NCBI GenBank assembly: GCA_038214085.1
Contig: JBBQSF010000119.1
Span: 1-9,677 of the forward strand
Reading direction: 5' to 3'
Length of the DNA: 9,677 bases
Source: JBBQSF01 sp038214085
GTDB lineage: Bacteria; Bacteroidota; Bacteroidia; Bacteroidales; CG2-30-32-10
Made by a program: the position numbers and the translations under genes. Under the pieces are notes generated by a model, which was given only the letters and a program-made list of their open reading frames with translations, was not told the DNA's origin and ran no database searches. This document shows, piece after piece, positions 5,820 through 9,677 of this stretch (its first letter is position 1; each line of letters opens with the position of its first letter).

Positions 5820-6196
5820 ATAGTTATCAATGATTTTTAATTGTGATTTGAATCCTACAAGGCACTAATTAATAATAGATACCAGTAGGCTTCTTACTTG
5901 TTTAATTTCGAATAAATAAAAATGACAAACAGCCGTCTATTTTTTTTGACAAAACGGATGTTTATCCAATCTTTCCTATTTTAATTTATTATCAGTTCCT
6001 TCCCAACCCATATTTCGGATTAATACAGCGTTTTACGGGTCAGTCTCTGTTTGTGGAAAAGGTAAAAATTCACCGATTTCAGGACGGAAATAAATGATTT
6101 TTTGCCAGCCAATTATTGTTTTAGCAGTTTTAACTGAAACAGATAAAACTTAAAGAAATAATTACCCGAAAAGAAATTTTGTTTTCATTTTAATAA
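5820..6196. other. Intergenic region between glycyl radical enzyme and GH26
   Basis: This 377-base AT-rich gap should carry the GH26 promoter and leader on the minus strand. I see no clear consensus promoter. An imperfect inverted repeat AAACAGCCG (5927-5935)/CGGATGTTT (5955-5963) pairs at 8 of 9 positions. A short open stretch at 6033-6149 is listed separately. No terminator is obvious after the glycyl radical enzyme stop. Confidence 0.55.
6033..6149 (-). pseudogene. Possible short coding remnant
   Basis: Read on the minus strand, 38 codons between two stops have protein-like composition, including GWQKIIYFRPEIGEFLPFP, and end in a TAA at 6033-6035. There is no ATG in the stretch. It could be the tail of a decayed gene, or chance. 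I do not recognise the family. Confidence 0.2.
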
Positions 6197-8560
6197 TCAA
6201 TAGATTGTACGACTTAAGACCTCTAACTGCACAGATTTAGGTAATTCAACAAATCGAGCGCAGAAACCACCAACACGAACAATCAAGTTGGCATATTTTT
6301 CGGGGTGGATCATTGCGTTTTTTAAATCATCACGACCAATCACTGTAAGCATAGCTTGAGCACCACCTTTTTTCCAATAACCTTCGAGCAATGTTTCGAC
6401 TTTTTCACGATTTTGAACAAACAATTCCTTGGAAAATTTTATGTTTTGAACTGCTCCAGCATGGTTGAAAGTACTTGGTTTCACAATAGAATTTAGCATA
6501 GCAGTGAGTCCGTTTTTGTCAGCACCACCAGTGGGTGCGTTTCCATTTGCCATATAGGTATTTGCTTGACGACCATCTGCAGATGCTGCAGTTTGTAACC
6601 CCATTAAAGTATTAGCATTATTGTTAATGATTACTGTCAAATATGAATGCAAGTCAGTTTTCTTATTTTGAGTTTGCGTAAAATCGCAAATGTGTTTGTC
6701 AATTTCTACTTTGATTGCATCTACATAATCGTTGTCATTACCATACTTTGGAGCATTGAGCATCATATTGCGTTCTTTTTCATAACCAACAAAGTTTTTA
6801 TCTAAAATATTAACCAGTTGTTTTAAAGTCAGTTTTTTTTGATCGTAAACTAACAATTTTATTGCAGCCAAAGCATCTGCTGTATTTGTATTTCCATACG
6901 CTTCGAGAGTACCACCTTTGTAACGGACACCACCATTCAAAAGCGGTTTCCCATTTTCTATACAATCATCAAAAAGCATACTCAAATACAATAACGATGC
7001 ATTTTTAGCACACACTTGATACTCTAATGCCTCTTGTTGGGCAAGTTGAGCCACATAATATTCAATCTGTTTTTTGTAGGCAGTCTTGAGTTGCCCGAAG
7101 GTTTTAAAATCTTCCAGTTTACCTAAAGCTAACCCCATATTTTTATTTGTAGCAGGTTCTTTACCATTATGTAGGGTAACGTTTAATGCCGCCAGCATAT
7201 TTATCAAACCACTTGGAGTTCCCACGCTTTTATGATAAATAATATACTCGCCACATCCGTAAGGCAAATAATTGACAGCTTCTTCATTGCCTATATTAAA
7301 AGCAGATTGTGCGGAAGGGATATTTACATCATCGTTGTAAAGCATTGGGTAAGTATAACCAGTACTCAATAAATCAAGAGCACTTTTGTAAAGGATTTTA
7401 TCTTGACCTTCATAAAAACGTAGAGTAAGCTGGGGAACAATACTATGGTGCTTATTTACAGCATCCATAATGGTCAAAGCGAGTTGATTGGCATTACTTT
7501 CGTTGCGTCTTCCTTTTCCCCCAATCGAAATACGACTATCCCAAATACGGTGATTCGATTCCAAGGTGCTAAACAATGATGCCATCATTCTTACAGCCTC
7601 ATTCTTATCTAAAATTTTCTTATTCAAATCAGCCACATACAAATCGCCTAAATACTCGTCCATCCGTCCATAATTGATACTACCCGAATATTGAGCATAT
7701 AAAAAACAAAGTTGCAATGCTTCGTAAAAATTAGTTGGTTTATGATTTGTTATTTCTTTAAGTGCTGTAATACAACGATTCAAATCTTTAATTTGCTGTT
7801 TATCTGAAAATTCAGTTTTTTGCCTTTCAAGCATGTCAGCATAATACAAGGAAGTCTTCACCAATGTATTTAAAGCTAAGTTCATTGCCTCGTAAAGAGC
7901 TTGAGAAGAAGCTGATTTATTAATTGATTGATGTTTTTCAATTTCATTGCGCAATCCGGGAATTCCAAGTCGCACCAACTTGTCGTAATCCATCTGTGTA
8001 CCACTGATACGGTAGAGTGGAAATGCAATTCCCGGAACATTTTGGAAATCACTTGTAGGCAATGCTTTTGCCATGTCGGAAGGATATTCATTGATAAGTT
8101 TCGTCATAGTGTTTTCTTTTTGCCAAAAAGGAACAAGATTTTTAAGTGCCACTTTGTTTTCTGAAGTTAGTCTTGTGTCTACTAACAGATTATTCAAGGT
8201 GGTTTCGTCTAAAGAATAAGTAAACCCAACAATTGGCTGAGGCAGTATGCTTAACGCTGAATTATTAATACGACCAGCAAATAAATCTTCTGGCTGCCAT
8301 GCCGAAGCAAGTAGTTTATACTGCACATCCAAGCAAGCAGCTTCACGAAGTGAAACTTCATTTGAAGAGTGATATGCTTTATCAAATTCAAGAAGAAGTT
8401 TTGCCTGTTCATTTACTCCAACCCACTCAGGTAAAAAATTTACACCTTTCCCATAATAATCAATAATAACTGGCTTATCTTGTCCACAAATTATTAAAAT
8501 TGCCATTAAAAAGGCCAATATCATATATTGTCTTTTTGCAAAAAATCGAAGTGTTTTCAT
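6197..8560 (-). CDS. Glycyl radical enzyme (PFL-like) with hydrophobic N-terminus
   Basis: This 787-residue protein is a pyruvate formate-lyase/dehydratase superfamily enzyme that uses a protein glycyl radical for anaerobic C-C, C-O or C-N bond cleavage. The PFL barrel spans about 50-630. The active-site loop reads YGCGE with Cys436 and Glu438, the single-Cys GCxE pattern of the dehydratase/lyase branch rather than the Cys-Cys of true pyruvate formate-lyase. The C-terminal radical domain (about 650-787) has ADGRQA (661-666) and RVGGF, with Gly765 as the likely radical site, then ARFVELP. Residues 1-25 (basic n-region, then MILAFLMAILIIC) look like a signal peptide or membrane anchor; the residue before Cys25 is Ile, which fits a lipobox poorly. 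No ATG, GTG or TTG occurs between codons 20 and 60, so a shorter cytoplasmic start near the domain is not available. It starts 26 bases after the permease gene with an AT-rich leader. The substrate is unknown. Confidence 0.9.
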   Translation of the reverse strand: MKTLRFFAKRQYMILAFLMAILIICGQDKPVIIDYYGKGVNFLPEWVGVNEQAKLLLEFDKAYHSSNEVSLREAACLDVQYKLLASAWQPEDLFAGRINNSALSILPQPIVGFTYSLDETTLNNLLVDTRLTSENKVALKNLVPFWQKENTMTKLINEYPSDMAKALPTSDFQNVPGIAFPLYRISGTQMDYDKLVRLGIPGLRNEIEKHQSINKSASSQALYEAMNLALNTLVKTSLYYADMLERQKTEFSDKQQIKDLNRCITALKEITNHKPTNFYEALQLCFLYAQYSGSINYGRMDEYLGDLYVADLNKKILDKNEAVRMMASLFSTLESNHRIWDSRISIGGKGRRNESNANQLALTIMDAVNKHHSIVPQLTLRFYEGQDKILYKSALDLLSTGYTYPMLYNDDVNIPSAQSAFNIGNEEAVNYLPYGCGEYIIYHKSVGTPSGLINMLAALNVTLHNGKEPATNKNMGLALGKLEDFKTFGQLKTAYKKQIEYYVAQLAQQEALEYQVCAKNASLLYLSMLFDDCIENGKPLLNGGVRYKGGTLEAYGNTNTADALAAIKLLVYDQKKLTLKQLVNILDKNFVGYEKERNMMLNAPKYGNDNDYVDAIKVEIDKHICDFTQTQNKKTDLHSYLTVIINNNANTLMGLQTAASADGRQANTYMANGNAPTGGADKNGLTAMLNSIVKPSTFNHAGAVQNIKFSKELFVQNREKVETLLEGYWKKGGAQAMLTVIGRDDLKNAMIHPEKYANLIVRVGGFCARFVELPKSVQLEVLSRTIY

Positions 8561-8586
8561 ATTAAAATTTTTTAATTATCAATATT

Positions 8587-9677
8587 CTATTTTTGTTTTA
8601 AAGAAGATAAAAAACATACAATCAATGAAAGAAATAATAGAGAAATATAGTAAGCTCCTTGTATAGAAATTAATTCAGAGCTCAATCCCATGAGCATAGG
8701 AGCCAATAAATATCCAGAATATCCAATAGTTGCCACCATACTAATTCCAATTGATGGCATTCTTGACCAATGTGTACCTGCTAAACTGTAGATAGTTGGT
8801 AAAATAACAGAAATACCAAGACCAGAAATAATAAATCCAATCATTGCCAAAAAGGGATTAGAAGCAAGTATCAAAAATACAACGCCCATAGCTACCAGTC
8901 CGATTGCTAAAAAAATAAAAATTTTATCCGTGATAATTGTTCTTAATTTATCACCAAAAATTCTTGCCAAAAATACAGCAAAGGAATAGAAAGCTAACCC
9001 CAACGTATTACCCCATTTTAATTCGCCGAAAACATGAAACATATAGTTTGTGTTCCAATCCGTGAGTGTGCTATTTACCACAACAATACACAATGCAATT
9101 AGTCCCAACAACAAAATTCGTTTTGATGGTTTAATCCAAATTCTCCTTTTTAGAAGTATTTGTTTATCATTTGAAATTTTTTTTGTCCACCAAGGTATGA
9201 ACAGCAATGGTAAAAGAACAATAAATGCAAACGAAAAATGAATTGAACTATTTACCAGCAAATAACCTAAAATTAAAGCACCAGCAACCACTCCCAAGCT
9301 AAAAACGGCATGAAACCCCGACATTAAAGGAGTTTGGTTTTGTTTTTCAATTTTAAATGCCAACACATTCATAGTAATATCAATAATTCCAACTGCACAT
9401 CCCATAAGAAATACTATTTCAAAAAGCAAGAACGTAGAAGATATAATACTCAAACTAAAATAACATATCGAAAGAATAGTGAATGCAGTAATAAGCAAAT
9501 TTCGACTACCAAACTTAAGAGTTAAATATCCTGTGCATGGGATTAAAAGTGCTGATCCAACTGAAATAGTAAAAAGCAAAAAAGCAAAAAGTAAATTTGT
9601 CAACCCAAACATTACTTGAATGGTTGGTAGAATTGCAAGCCAACTGGCATAAAGTAATCCATCAACAAAGAAAACAG
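8587..9677 (-). CDS. MFS permease, N-terminus cut by window edge
   Basis: This is a major facilitator superfamily transporter, probably for a sugar, polyol or related small molecule, in the inner membrane. The reading frame stays open to the window edge: 21 more codons upstream of the ATG at 9612 read VFFVDGLLYASWLAILPTIQ and onward, the typical first helix of YbjJ-like MFS proteins. The internal ATG is therefore not the start. GYLTLKFGSRN fits the MFS loop 2-3 motif. About 11 hydrophobic segments are visible over 362 codons, including a charged central loop around WWTKKISNDKQ, consistent with a 12-helix protein missing only a few residues at its start. The stop lies 26 bases before the glycyl radical enzyme start, so the two are probably co-transcribed; it may import that enzyme's substrate. 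Specificity cannot be assigned. Confidence 0.88.
   Translation of the reverse strand, partial: VFFVDGLLYASWLAILPTIQVMFGLTNLLFAFLLFTISVGSALLIPCTGYLTLKFGSRNLLITAFTILSICYFSLSIISSTFLLFEIVFLMGCAVGIIDITMNVLAFKIEKQNQTPLMSGFHAVFSLGVVAGALILGYLLVNSSIHFSFAFIVLLPLLFIPWWTKKISNDKQILLKRRIWIKPSKRILLLGLIALCIVVVNSTLTDWNTNYMFHVFGELKWGNTLGLAFYSFAVFLARIFGDKLRTIITDKIFIFLAIGLVAMGVVFLILASNPFLAMIGFIISGLGISVILPTIYSLAGTHWSRMPSIGISMVATIGYSGYLLAPMLMGLSSELISIQGAYYISLLFLSLIVCFLSSLKQK

Noticed and set aside
4313..6196. Consensus Bacteroidota promoters upstream of GH3 and GH26
   Set aside because: Isolated TTTG and TA-rich elements occur, but none had the expected spacing to a TAnnTTTG box on the minus strand.
9610..9612. 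ATG as the start of the permease
   Set aside because: The frame continues upstream to the window edge with a typical first MFS helix, so this Met is internal.

Overview
The window looks like a chromosomal piece of an AT-rich Bacteroidota, most plausibly an anaerobic or fermentative Bacteroidales/Marinilabiliales-type organism. The grounds are the exported glycoside hydrolases of Bacteroidota type (a GH26 lipoprotein and a BglX-like GH3), a glycyl radical enzyme that implies anaerobic metabolism, and AT-rich leaders without Shine-Dalgarno sequences before each start. The genus cannot be told from the sequence.

All four protein genes lie on the minus strand and are read from right to left. At the right edge is an MFS permease cut by the window end (8587 to the edge). 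It is followed 26 bases later by a 787-residue glycyl radical enzyme (6197-8560); this pair looks like one operon. After a 377-base gap comes a GH26 mannanase-family lipoprotein (4692-5819), and after a further 379-base gap an exported GH3 beta-glucosidase/xylosidase (2084-4312). The gaps suggest that GH26 and GH3 can be transcribed separately. The shared theme is plausibly uptake and breakdown of a plant or microbial glycan (GH26 and GH3), next to fermentative handling of a small polyol or similar compound (MFS and glycyl radical enzyme). No SusC/SusD pair, regulator or radical-SAM activase lies inside the window.

The leftmost ~2.08 kb (1-2083) has no convincing gene. Much of it is richer in G+C than the genes (about 47% at 841-960) and it is packed with inverted repeats: nested hairpins at 364-500, 838-929 and 1287-1375, mutually exclusive stems at 1029-1171, C(GAA)G mini-hairpins, and a roughly 80-base module present twice (649-731 and 1174-1253). 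The two module copies keep four sequence blocks at conserved spacing while the arms between them differ in sequence yet still pair. This is the least explained part of the window and may be one or more structured RNAs or a structured DNA repeat element.

Two protein-level oddities stand out. The GH26 protein has Asn where the family has its catalytic nucleophile Glu and has lost other active-site residues, so it may be a binding protein rather than an enzyme. The glycyl radical enzyme keeps its radical Cys and Gly motifs but carries a signal-peptide-like or membrane-anchor N-terminus, which is unexpected for a cytoplasmic enzyme family.
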